A stretch of DNA of 64,000 nt from Onthophagus taurus. Lineage: Eukaryota > Arthropoda > Insecta > Coleoptera > Scarabaeidae. The stretch lies in contig NC_091968.1 in assembly GCF_036711975.1 (NCBI RefSeq), positions 11,036,001-11,100,000 on the forward strand, in the 5' to 3' direction. A model generated the notes under the pieces. The model had not been told where the DNA came from and searched no databases. It worked only from the letters and a program-made list of their open reading frames with translations. Numbering within the stretch: position 1 is the first letter of the stretch; the number at the start of each line of letters is the position of its first letter. Made by a program: the position numbers and the translations under genes. This document shows positions 10,565-20,855 of this stretch, one piece after another.

Positions 10565-10708
10565 ATAATCTAGAGTGCGTATGTGGTGGTGGTGGGGGTA
10601 ATCAGAAAGTCAGACATGATGGATGTACCGACCTAAACTTAGCTATAGTTTCAAGTCTCTATTGTACCTACAATTATAACCTCACAATTCTCATAAACAT
10701 ATTGCTTT
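10565..10708. repeat. Dispersed repeat, copy 2
   Basis: A second copy of the segment at 788-1018, starting tagagtgcgtatgtggtgg. It lacks a few bases near 10617 relative to copy 1. A short foldback (10494-10555, ctcaatggtg and its complement) precedes it. Confidence 0.6.
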
Positions 10709-10717
10709 GATTATATA

Positions 10718-12184
10718 CAGGGTGATTCGGGAGGAAATGGAAAGATTTTAAGGACATGTCTAGGAAGCTAAAATAAGCCCATATGTTCAAATCCGATTTT
10801 CATTTGTTTCCGAGATAATTAGGTTTTTCTTTTTAAAAAGTTAATCAAGTTATGTTTGACAACGTTATCCTATATGACAATTTGAAACAAAATGTTAATT
10901 AAAGTGATAGTTGTAATTGTTACGAAATAATAAAAATGCCTCACATTTTCAGTCATAGAGAATATGCAGATATGGTGTTTGTTTATGGTTTTTGTAATGG
11001 TAATACTGTTCGTTCAGTAGAAAAGTATCGACGTCGTTTTCCGAATCGAAGAATTCCTAATAGACAAGTGTTTCAAACTGTTTTTACACGTGCTGGCGAA
11101 AGTGGAATGTCCCCAAGTGCAAGCATTGTTTCTGAAAAACAGCAAGGGCTCAATTTGGAACATGAAGAAAATATTGTGGATGTTGTAGAAAATAATCCAG
11201 GGATAAGTACAAGGCGCATGGCAATACAATTTGAAATTCCACAAACAATGGTTTGGAAAACATTAAAGCGGCAAGGCTTAAACGCTTTTCATTTGCAGAA
11301 AGTACAAAATCTCCAAGAAGGCGATTATCCATTAAGACTACAATTTAGTCAATGGATTCGTGAAAACAGAAGATTACTTCAATGCATATTATTTTCTGAT
11401 GAAACTCAATTTACTCGAGATGGAATTAACAATTACCATAATAATCATCGATGGTCGGACGAAAATCCCCATGCCACGCAAGAACACAATTTCCAACATC
11501 GGTTTAGTATTAATGTATGGTGCGGCATTCTAAATGATCAGTTGTTTGGTCCTTTTGTGTTGGATGGCTGTCTTACTGGGGAAGGTTATTTACATTTTTT
11601 GGAAGACTATTCAGAGGAAATATTGGACGATGTACCTTTGAATATTCGACAACGTATGATCTTCCAACATGATGGAGCACCCCCTCATTATTCAAATAAT
11701 GTGAGGAATTTAATAAATACGCATTTCAGCGATCGCTGGATTGGCAGAGGAGGCCCGTACCCTTGGCCACCGAGATCACCGGACCTCACTCCCCTAGATT
11801 TTTGTCTTTGGGGATGGATGAAGTCCTTAATTTATGCTAGGAAAGTGGACACAAGGGATGCGCTACTAGATCGTATTCTTAATGCTGCGGCGTTCATTAG
11901 AGCGAATCATCGTTCACTGAAACTGGCTACCAGGTCCATTTATAAACGCGCAAATAAGAGTATCGAAGTGGGTGGTGGAGTTTTCGAAAATTTAATGTGA
12001 ATTAATGCTACTTGTTTTTTTAGTTTGTTAGTTTAGTAATAAATTTTGCTTTAATTTGGAAATTATTATTGTTCAAAATATCTCAAACAAATGAAAATCG
12101 GATTTGAACATATGGGCTTATTTTGCTTATTTTAGCTTCCTAGACATGTCCTTAAAATCTTTCCATTTCCTCCCGAATCACCTG
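10718..12184 (+). mobile_element. mariner element, DD41D type, near-intact
   Basis: 1467 bp with inverted termini of about 90 bp. The left end is CAGGGTGATTCGGGAGGAAA. The right arm is the same but lacks one G at the extreme end and carries a roughly 10-bp duplication near 12125. TA duplications are at 10716-10717 and 12185-12186. It carries one open transposase frame. Confidence 0.92.
10936..12000 (+). CDS. mariner transposase (DD41D, rosa-like)
   Basis: 354 codons with no stop or frameshift. The N-terminus (about 1-110) has the helix-turn-helix region with YGFCNGN and YRRRFPNRRIPNRQVF, typical of this insect transposase group. The catalytic residues are D in FSDETQF (near 155), D in FQHDGAPPHY (near 242) and D in SPDLTPLDF. 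The last two are separated by 41 residues by my count, which places it with DD41D (rosa-type) mariners rather than DD34D. The predicted role is cut-and-paste transposition at TA. The only possible defects are in the right terminus. No other gene is linked to it. Confidence 0.92.
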   Translation: MPHIFSHREYADMVFVYGFCNGNTVRSVEKYRRRFPNRRIPNRQVFQTVFTRAGESGMSPSASIVSEKQQGLNLEHEENIVDVVENNPGISTRRMAIQFEIPQTMVWKTLKRQGLNAFHLQKVQNLQEGDYPLRLQFSQWIRENRRLLQCILFSDETQFTRDGINNYHNNHRWSDENPHATQEHNFQHRFSINVWCGILNDQLFGPFVLDGCLTGEGYLHFLEDYSEEILDDVPLNIRQRMIFQHDGAPPHYSNNVRNLINTHFSDRWIGRGGPYPWPPRSPDLTPLDFCLWGWMKSLIYARKVDTRDALLDRILNAAAFIRANHRSLKLATRSIYKRANKSIEVGGGVFENLM

Positions 12185-14113
12185 TATAATATGGATTGAG
12201 CTAACTGAATATATCTACTAACAAAAATGTGGCTCAAGGTGAATAGAGAATAATCAGTGTAACTGTTCGATTAGTGTAAAAGTAATAAATGGTTTTTTAA
12301 TATCTACAAAACAAAACCAGAGAGAAAAAAGAGTTATTGGATTCAGTTTGGTTCACTACTTGCCTATATTGTATGATATGTTTGAGAGGTAGTCTGCAAA
12401 AGAAAATTCTTGTAAATGGAGACCAAACGGAAGCAAATTTATTGATTTTAGTCTTAAATCAATTTTACTATATGGGCATTTCATTTCGCAGACTATTTTT
12501 AAAACAGCAGTTTATATATTTAATATTTTAACTTGCAGAAAATTAAATTTTGATGATGAAAGGACTCAGATCAGTAATAAAAGACAAGAGAAGCATTCAT
12601 CTTCTTCTGTTAACTTGGAAGAACAAGCACTTACTTCACCTAATTCAGAAGAACAATTACCTAAGATGCCTAATTTGAAAGAACAAACATTTACTTTGCA
12701 ACATAGTTGTAAGTATAAAAATATTAGTTATTTCTTTGTGTCTATATTATTTATTTAAGTAGTGGGATGTAATCCAAAAAAGAAGAAAAGAACTATATGG
12801 CGTCCATGTCACCCAGAGCAGGTTGATTTAGAGACTGGTTTTCTCACACCAAGACGAGCAAGACATAATTTTTCTTTGGCTATTAATAAAATTAGTGCTA
12901 TGAAGAAAAAAATTATTAAGATGAATAGACGGAAAAGGACATTTATCAGTAAAATAAAATCTTTTGAGGAACTTATAAAGCATTTAAAAAAAAAATATGC
13001 TTTCTGAGGAAGCTGACAGAATCATACAGGTATTTACAAAAAGTTTGTTAATATCAGATGATTAACAAACAGATATTTTTGGTTTAACATTGTTTTTTAG
13101 TGATTTGTTTTTGTATTATTTTGTGGCACAGAGTTTGTGGGTTCGTCCCGTTTCTGTGCCTATAGTGTTAATAATAAATAAATAAATGTATGAAAGAATG
13201 TATAATTATTATTATTCCACTGAACAGAATTGAAACAGTAGTCACTTTTTATTGTAAATCAATTTAGTAAACAACATTATTTATAGACAACAACTCCAGA
13301 TTCATTAAAGGAAATAATTAAGAGACAGATTCAAAGCAAAACAGGAAAATTCTCTCCATTAAGAAGTTTTGCATTCACTTTACATTTTTACTCGCCAAAA
13401 GCTTATAAATATATACGTAAAGTGTTTGGTAACCTACTACCTCATGTAGCAACTTTAAGGAAGTGGTATTGTACTGTTGATGGTAATGCTGGTTTTTCTA
13501 CGGAGGCTTTTAATGCTATTGCAGAGAAAGCAAGGCGATGCAAAAAACCTGTTGTTAATGTTGTACTTGATGAAATTTCAATTAGAGAATATTTACAGTG
13601 GGCTAACAATAGATTTTATGAATATATTGACGTTGGACTTCCACCTAGCACAGAAAGCACAGACGAGCTACCCCTTGCCAAAAATGCTTTGGTATTTATG
13701 GCAGTAGCTCTTAATGACAATTGGAAAGTACCATTAGGTTATTTTATGATTAATTTCTGGGTAGCAATGAAAGGGCTTCATTGTTAGGAACATGCCTCAA
13801 ACTGCTATTAAAAACGGCAGCACTATGTCGTTCAATAACTTTTGATAGTGCTCCTGTAAACATATCAATGTGTAAACAACTAGGATGTAATTTTGATCTT
13901 GAAAATTTTCAACCATGGTTTGCTGGACCAAATGGAAAAGAAGTATAACATTCTAAATATTAAAAATGAAGCTTGTACGAAATACATTTGCCAATATGCC
14001 ATACTTATTAAATAAAGAAGGAAGTAAGATTACTTTTGATTTTATACGAATGTTAGAGGCAATACAAGAACAGGAAGGGTTGCGGTGTGGAAATAAACTA
14101 ACAAAACGACATA

Positions 14114-16314
14114 CAGTGCTAGCGTAAAGTAACCCCCCCCTGTTTAACTTCTGAACAGATTGAGATATCAATATGAACAAAAAAACGTCAGTTTCTATAT
14201 TTTATCAGCACAAATATTTTCTTATGGAAAATTTTGGTATCACTTTTAGTTTTTCCGGAAAATGGAACAGCTTTGTTTTTTTAAATGGAACACCCAGTAT
14301 ATTATGGTATCTTTCGAAAGAATAAAACAATACGAATTCAACGATACCTCACAATCAAATATCGGTTTATTAGTTTTTTACATAAAAATTAAACAAAATG
14401 CGGAATTTCGTCGGAAAAACCAACGTATCTTCGTTGACTACCTGTCGAGATACAATGGGCCAGATAAATGGTGGACGGTAAGTTAAAGGTCGGTCTACGC
14501 TCGGATTAAGCAGGGTTAAAATCAGCAATTCTTTTAGAATGTTTTTATGAAACAATCAATACAAGAAAAGGATAAAAAGAAAGTTCTTTTTAAAACTTCT
14601 AAGAAAAAATTGTCATAACAACAATTTTAAAATTTGTACGTACTTTGAAATTTTGTATTTAAGGCAGCATGCAAATATTTTCCTCCATTTCTATCTTTGA
14701 ATTCTACCCGACCAAGTATAACCAAAGAAAGGCGAGATCAAAATGGCTAGAAGGAGTTTAGAGCACAATATCGAAGCAATTTTAATATTCGCTCGTGCTG
14801 ACAGAAATCTACATGAAACAGAGCGACAATTTAAGGAACGATTTCCTGAACATCCAATTAGTCGAAAATATTTAAGAGAACTTGTGAATAAGTTTTTGGA
14901 AACTGGAAGCGTCGAAAACCGCAAAAGAACTGGTCGTCAGATATTAACAGAAGTATTTAATGCGCCCATGATGTCGTCTGCTGCTATCGCATCAACGTGT
15001 GATGTGTTAAATATTTCCGCGTCGTTGTTTGAAGACGTGGAAATACTTAAAGAAGAATAAATATCATCCATTTTAAATAAAAATGCTTCATGAATTAACA
15101 GAAGATGACCCTGATATAGAAGAACAGAATTTTGTGAGCTAATGACAAATATGGTTGAACGAAATCGATTATACTTGAAACATATTTGTTTCAGTGATGA
15201 ATGTACTTTCTTTTTGGGTGGAAAATTGCATCGGCGTGATGTTAATCCACATGAATATCGTGACGTTATCACTCAATTTCATTAGAAAGTAAATGTTTTT
15301 TTTTTCAAGACTTTTGCAAATTGTACAACAGAATTCTGACGATTTTGAAATGGAACTAGTGTTTCATCAAAACGGAGCACCTCCACATTATGCGCCAATG
15401 GTACGAAATTATCTTGATAAAAATTTTAATGGACAACAAGATCACCAGATCTGACACCTTTAGATTTCTTTTTATGGGGTTATTTAAAATCCAAGGTATA
15501 TGAAATTCCGTTGGGTAGTGGGTAGTATATGAAATTGAGGATTTAAAACAAAAAATTATTGACGTCTGCCAAAATATTGATCACATGTTAAGCCGTGTGA
15601 GAGAGGAAACACTACAAAGATGGTACCACTGCCTAGAAGTTCAAGGTAATCATATCGAACAATTTACTTAATATTTGATTCTTAATAAATAAAAAATTCT
15701 TTTATTATTCAATAACAACACTAAGCAAATTTTTCAACCGTTACCTATACTAGCAAAATCTTTAATAAGAAAATATCATTTCTTATATTGACTTTTTTTC
15801 TTTATAAATATTTTTTGATAAAATATGATTAATTCATAAATTTAATATACTTCCAAACAACTTTTATTTCATTTCTAAAAAAAATAAGTAATTGTACTTG
15901 CAATTTTAAATCCGTCTTAGCTCGAGCGTATACCGACCGTTAACCTACCGTCCACCATTTATCTGGCCGATTGCATTTCGACAGGTAGTCGACGAAGATA
16001 CGTTGGTTTTTCCGGCAAAATTCCGCATTTTGTTTAACTTTTATGCGAAAAACTAATAAACCGATATTTGATTGTGAGGTACCGTTGGATTCGTATTGTT
16101 TTCATCTTTCGGAAGATACCATAATATACTGGGTGTTCCATTTAAAAAAACAAAGTTGATCTATTTTCCGGAAAAACTAAAAGTGATGGCAAAATTTTCC
16201 ATAAGAAAATATTTGTGCTGATAAAATATAGAAACTGACGTTTTTTTGTTCATAGTGATATCTCAATTTGTTCGGAAGTTAAACAGGGGGGGGGGTTACT
16301 TTACGCTAGCACTG
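14114..16314 (+). mobile_element. mariner-type element with ~400-bp inverted termini, nested in the P-like gene
   Basis: The ends CAGTGCTAGCG and its complement are flanked by TA (14112-14113, 16315-16316). The inverted arms run about 14114-14510 and 15915-16314. The insertion splits the P-like transposase frame at 14113/16317, so it is the younger of the two. Inside each arm, about 185 bp from the end, sits a second mariner-like terminus (GGGTGTTCCATTTAAAAAAA in the right arm), so the arms may be composite. Confidence 0.85.
14743..15672 (+). pseudogene. Decayed mariner transposase
   Basis: The open N-terminal part (14743-15060, FKERFPEHPISRKYL then a GRP-like GRQ motif) is followed, after frameshifts, by the D1 block (CFSDECTFF near 15187), a D2 block read as HQNGAPPHY near 15365 in which the catalytic D appears as N, and the third block SPDLTPLDFFLWGY near 15445-15480. 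The multiple frame changes imply loss of function. Confidence 0.78.
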
Positions 16315-17478
16315 TATAAATTGGGAACAAAATAAAATGAATGTTCGTTTAGCTGCACAAACTTTACGTGCAAGTGTTTCAGAATCACTTTATTATTGCT
16401 CCTTAACATTTAATAATTTTGAAGAAGCTAATTTTACAGGAGAGTTTTGCAAGATATTTAATGATTGCTTTGATATATTGAACAGTCGAAGCTATTACAC
16501 CAATGTTGTCCTAAGAAAAATGCTATGTGAAAGTAATATACATGACATAGAGACTGTTATTAATAAGTGTTGTGAATATATAACAAATTTAAAAGTACCT
16601 AGTGGACAGTTTGTTTTAAAAACAGGAAAAAAAAACGGGATTTTTAGGAATGTATATCTGCTTAAAAAACTTGTTAAACTTGTACAAGGTTTTGATTATG
16701 GAAACTAATATGACATATCTGTTTTCTTATAAGCTCAGTCAAGATCACTTAGAAGTTTTTTTCAGTGCAGTTCGGAGCCGAGGTGGTTACAATAATAATC
16801 CCTCAACTTATCAGTTTAGAAACTCCTATCGTCGACTTTTAGTACATCATCAACTTTCTGGAAGTGAATTTGGTAACTGTGTAGATTTTGAAAATGTAAC
16901 CATTCTGCATGTAGGAAGCAGTTCAAGTCGACATGGCTTGAGTGATGCGCAGGATAAGGAAACGAAGTAATAAATATTATCAATTTACAAAACTTATCAC
17001 CATACATAGATAATGTTGTAGAGTACATCGGTGGTTATGTATCTAGACAAGTCATAACATCTATAGACTGCGATTTATGTAAATCTTTTTTAATTACTAC
17101 AAGCAATCATTTAACACATTCGCTATGTTATATTAAAAACAGAGGTAATATTACAAAACCATCCAACGATGTCTACAAAATTTGTAAAACTGCAGAATCC
17201 CTTCTGCGAGGGTGTAAATTTGACATGCCATCAGCAGTACAATTACTCGAAAATTTAATCTTCCGAACAGTTGCTATGAATGTTTTTACTGGGCCTGAAA
17301 TGACTTTACATTCCATGGAGCAAGACATTGGAAGTCAACACCGGTTTTTAGTAATTAAGAAAGTAATAAACAAATATGTTACAATTAGAATTCATCATTA
17401 TACTAAGCAAATTTCGTTAAAAAATAATTTAATAAGGAGCAAATTTACAAAATTAATTCTTTTCAACCACCAATAAAT

Positions 17479-17797
17479 GTTTATAACTTTTTTTCTTACC
17501 ATACCCAAGATTTAGTAAAGCATTTTCATGAATTTTATTTCTAATTTAAAATCCAAGCCGAAATTATGGTACTTATATTTTTCTTCAATTATTTCCTAAT
17601 TTAAACCAAATCAACAATTTACCGCCTATATGGGAACTGCGTCGCAAAGTCTAACGGACTATAGTCATTAATTTTGTTTTAAATTTACCGCCAAAATTAA
17701 CGCACGCCCATTATATGTCAGTACGCTTCTATGTCTATCTCGGTTCGATCACCTTGCGCAAGCTATCTCTCTCGTTGGCTCAATCCATATTATATAT
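17479..17797. other. No gene seen
   Basis: AT-rich sequence downstream of the P-like frame, possibly including its 3' end. No matching inverted terminus was recognised. Confidence 0.35.
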
Positions 17798-18040
17798 CAG
17801 GGGTGGCCAAGCTCCTTGATAGTCCGAGCCATTTTTCAAAATTCGAAATTTTTCGCGAGCCGCAATTAAATACGTATATATTAAAAAGGTATGCAAAAAA
17901 GGTATTAAAAACAATTTTTTTAGAGAAGTTTATATTTTATATACTAAAAAAAAAAGGACCCCGAGTACATTCATCGAGAGCCACAAATAATCATTCAAAG
18001 AGCCGCATGTGGCTCGCGAGCCGCAGTTTGGCCACTGTTG
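17798..18040. mobile_element. hAT-type MITE
   Basis: The left end is CAGGGGTGGCCAA and the right end is TTTGGCCACTGTTG, with an exact 8-bp duplication TTATATAT at 17790-17797 and 18041-18048. The interior carries 'gctcgcgagccgca', typical of a widespread hAT group. It is non-coding at 243 bp. Confidence 0.9.
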
Positions 18041-18048
18041 TTATATAT

Positions 18049-18566
18049 AATCAAAGACATATTGTTATTTTTATTAAAATTTTATTTTTGTTGAAGGTTT
18101 TTGAATTTTTTTTGTTTCATATATGTTTTTTATAATTTGGTAGGTTGGAAGATTATTTACAACAGTCCATAAAATGTTTCTGGTTACTTTACTTGAAATT
18201 AACAATGAAGTTCAAGTAAAGTTTATTATTAAGGAATGTTCAGTTCTTTTAAAATAAACTAACAATTATTTATAAGCAAAAGGTTAACGTGATCAATCAG
18301 AATTCTTTTAAATATTTTCTTCTTACTTTATGTTAATTATAAGGGTTATTGTTAAAAATTATTAAGTTCTTTTAAAATATTATATAATTAATAATTATTT
18401 ATTAATAATAAGTTAATGTGTTTTGTTTTGGTTATTATTTTCTGTCTTTCCAGTTTATAATAATGTAAATTTTTCCATTAGTATATATAAGAATTTCGAA
18501 TTTCCCGCTAAGTTGGTACATCTAACATGGCGACCTTTCTGGCTTCATTTTAGGCGTGGTGGGGAC
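18049..18566. other. Dispersed repeat fragment, then unannotated sequence
   Basis: 18058-18125 repeats the right half of the family at 788-1018. The remainder is AT-rich and no gene was found. Confidence 0.45.
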
Positions 18567-18821
18567 AACCCAAGGTTTATATATTAAAGGTTGTCTAAGT
18601 ACCTATGCAATACTTTGATTTAGTTTGTGGGCGAGGGGCAAGAGCAGAAGTGTTTCGTGACGTAAGCGATCACGAATTGCGCACGCAACCTCATGGCCAT
18701 GTGATGCTCCGTGCATTTGTTTAATTTGAATTGCTTGGCGGTATTATTTTCCACATGTGACGTAATGCGCAGTATGGTTGCGTACGAATCTAGACAACCT
18801 CTTATATATAAACCTTGGGTT
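18567..18821. mobile_element. Short TIR element, family unknown
   Basis: Inverted ends of about 32 bp (AACCCAAGGTTTATATA and its complement, each followed inward by GGTTGTCTA). The interior is clearly less AT-rich than its surroundings. No convincing target duplication was found. Confidence 0.6.
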
Positions 18822-18867
18822 TATAGAACATGTTCTATAGACCTTGGCTGTACACTAAATCACAATT

Positions 18868-19262
18868 TTGACGTTTCGAACATAACCTAATTCAACGTAA
18901 TTCCTTTTAAAGAACTTTTTTATAAATTTTTATCATTAACACAGCAATTTTTATATCATACCTTGAAATATTGTCTTTTATGCAATAAACAAAGATGATA
19001 AGATTTTTTTTTTATTTTGACGTTTTCGAACGTATCCTAATTCAACTCAATTTCTGTAAAAGACTTTTTCTCTACAAATTTTTATTATTAACTCAGCAAT
19101 TTTTATATGATTTTGAAAATAGCATCTTTTATCTGCAGTTTTTGATATAAATCTGTTTGTTAACTTCGATAAATAAAGTGAATGAGATTTTTTAAATATT
19201 GACGTTTTCGAACGTATCCTAATTCTACCTAATTCCTTTTTGATGACACTGAATAACAACTA
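18868..19262. repeat. ~170-bp tandem module preceding the hairpin array
   Basis: Two and a part units each start ttgacgtttTcgaacgtatc (18868, 19017, 19199), continue to 'tcagcaatttttatat' and end before the next 'ttgacg'. The last partial unit ends 'ctgaataacaac', and the hairpin array begins immediately after. The same junction recurs at 45232-45290. Confidence 0.7.
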
Positions 19263-19820
19263 AAATTAAGGTTAACGCTAAAACTAGAATTAACACTTGA
19301 CCTAGAAGTAGAAACATTCGGGTTTAGCCGTCTTAAGAGACGTATGGCTAAACCCGAATGTTTCTAGTTCTAGGTCTAGTATTAGTTCTAGTGACAGTGT
19401 TAATTCTGGTTTGAGCTGTTATTCAGCGCCAGGTTGTTGTATATTGCTATTGAAATGAAACTAGAACTAACACTAGACCTAGAAGTAGAAATACTCAGGT
19501 TTAGCCATGCGTCTAAAGACGCACGGCTAAACCCGAAACTTTCTAGTTCTAGTGTTAGTTCTAGTTTCAATTGTTGTTCAGCGCTAAGTTGTTATATATT
19601 TTTATTGAACTGAAAGTAAAACTAACGCTAAATCTAAAACTAGAATCATTCTGGTTTAACCCGAATGGCTAAACCCGAATGTTTCTAGTTCTAGGTTTAG
19701 TGTTAGTTCTAGTGCCAGTGTTAGTTCTACTTTTAGTTCAATAAAAATACCCAACAATGGGACGATGAATATCAACTGAAACTAGAGGTAACACTAGACC
19801 TAGAACTATAAACATTCGAT
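19263..19820. repeat. Hairpin repeat array, site 1
   Basis: Three self-complementary units (centres near 19337, 19506 and 19670) and a half unit. The arm reads 'aactagaactaacactagac', then 'agaaacattcgggtttagcc', a short loop rich in cgtct/agacg, and the same sequence inverted. Units are separated by spacers such as 'ttgttattcagcgc'. It lies just beyond the KMO polyadenylation signal. Confidence 0.85.
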
Positions 19821-19883
19821 ACAATAAAAAAATTTCAATATGTGCTAAAGATTGTTAATTAATTGTTATGATCAATGAAAATG

Positions 19884-19889
19884 TTTATT
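19884..19889 (-). terminator. KMO polyadenylation signal (AATAAA)
   Basis: AATAAA on the minus strand begins 20 nt after the KMO stop codon (19909-19911). It is the only canonical hexamer I see near the stop, so the 3' UTR is probably very short. Confidence 0.65.
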
Positions 19890-19908
19890 TTTAGACTTCA
19901 TCGTTTCA

Positions 19909-20855
19909 TTAAAACAAAAATTTCAATAATATCCCAATTATTACAATTATAAGAAATAAAGCAATCTTAATTATTTTATCTTGCCATTTTCGATTAATAA
20001 CGCAATTACAATACGGCATGTTTGTAAACGTGACGGAAATATAAAGGGGGATCCAAAAATTTGGAAAATACCGATATAAAAATTCGTCGAAATTCTTTCT
20101 TAATCGATAACTATCTTTTGTGACTAAATGTCGCATTTCTTTATAATTATACATGGCTAATTCGCAAATTGCGTGTCCATCTTTTATCCTTTCTCCGCTA
20201 AATTCTTTGATACTTTTTATAAAATCGTCGTTATTTTTCGTTAAAACGCGATCGAATAAATAACAATCTTCGAAACCCGCATTCATTCCTTGGCCGTAAA
20301 ACGGAACCATCGCATGTGCTGCATCTCCGATTAATAAATAATGTTTTCCAGAGAAATACGATTTACAATTAATCGATATTAACGATCGTGGTTTTAAATT
20401 GGATAAATTTCCAATTTGGGATTCCCCCAATAAATTAATCGTATCTTTAAATTGAAGTTTAAAAAACTCCATCCAATCATCCCCATTTTTAAGGTTATCA
20501 AACATTTGAAACGGCATAAATAAAGTTACGGTCCAAGACGAATCAAAATTGGGTAAAGCAATCATCATAAAATCATTTCTCGGCCAAATATGTAAACAAT
20601 TCGGGATCATTTCTTCACTTTTTCTTGATTCTATTTTCAATTCGACGTATCCGTGTTCTATGTAGGTTTGAGAAAATGAAAATAAATTGTTTTGTTGGTT
20701 TCTTAATGCGCTGTGAGCTCCGTCCGCACCAATTATTAAATCGAAGCTTTTTGTTATAATTCCATTTTGCGTTTTTATTGAAACCGATCCGTTTTGATTT
20801 GTTGATATTAATTCGGAGTTAAAATTTAATTCGACGTTTTTTTTGCTTGAAATAG
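19909..20855 (-). CDS. KMO: KMO exon 5 (C-terminal two thirds)
   Basis: Residues 118-432. It begins with 2 nt of a split codon after the acceptor ttttag at 20856-20857 and ends with TAA at 19909-19911. It holds the substrate and FAD regions (GADGAH; GDAAHAM) and the membrane anchor. Confidence 0.95.

Larger units (their letters stand above)
12541..17478 (+). pseudogene. P-element / THAP9-like transposase, decayed and split
   Basis: Pieces of one transposase lie in order: a charged N-terminal part (about 12550-12710, an apparent GT-AG intron, then 12762-13007); the core at 13287-13760 with SFAFTLHFYSPKAY, LRKWY and VVLDEISI, characteristic of P-element/THAP9 transposases; a frameshift near 13760 continuing to 14113; after the nested mariner, 16317-16708 (VRLAAQTLRASV) and, in a shifted frame, 16720-16870 (LSQDHLEVFFSAVRSRGG, a conserved P-family block); and a C-terminal part to 17478 (EYIGGYVSRQV near 17020). 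Several frameshifts and stops make it non-functional. No 8-bp target duplication or THAP zinc finger was found, so the outer limits are uncertain. Confidence 0.82.

Noticed and set aside
17731..18135. 134-codon plus-strand frame
   Set aside because: It spans the hAT MITE and its flanks, including an 8-bp duplication. There is no protein family resemblance.
19263..19820. CRISPR-like array
   Set aside because: The regular repeats are palindromic and have near-constant repeated spacers. The genome is eukaryotic and shows no cas genes. It is the hairpin repeat family.
20640..20640. KMO start near 20640
   Set aside because: The codon there is TTG in the middle of exon 5. The frame continues upstream through GADGAH and across spliced exons to the ATG at 35860.
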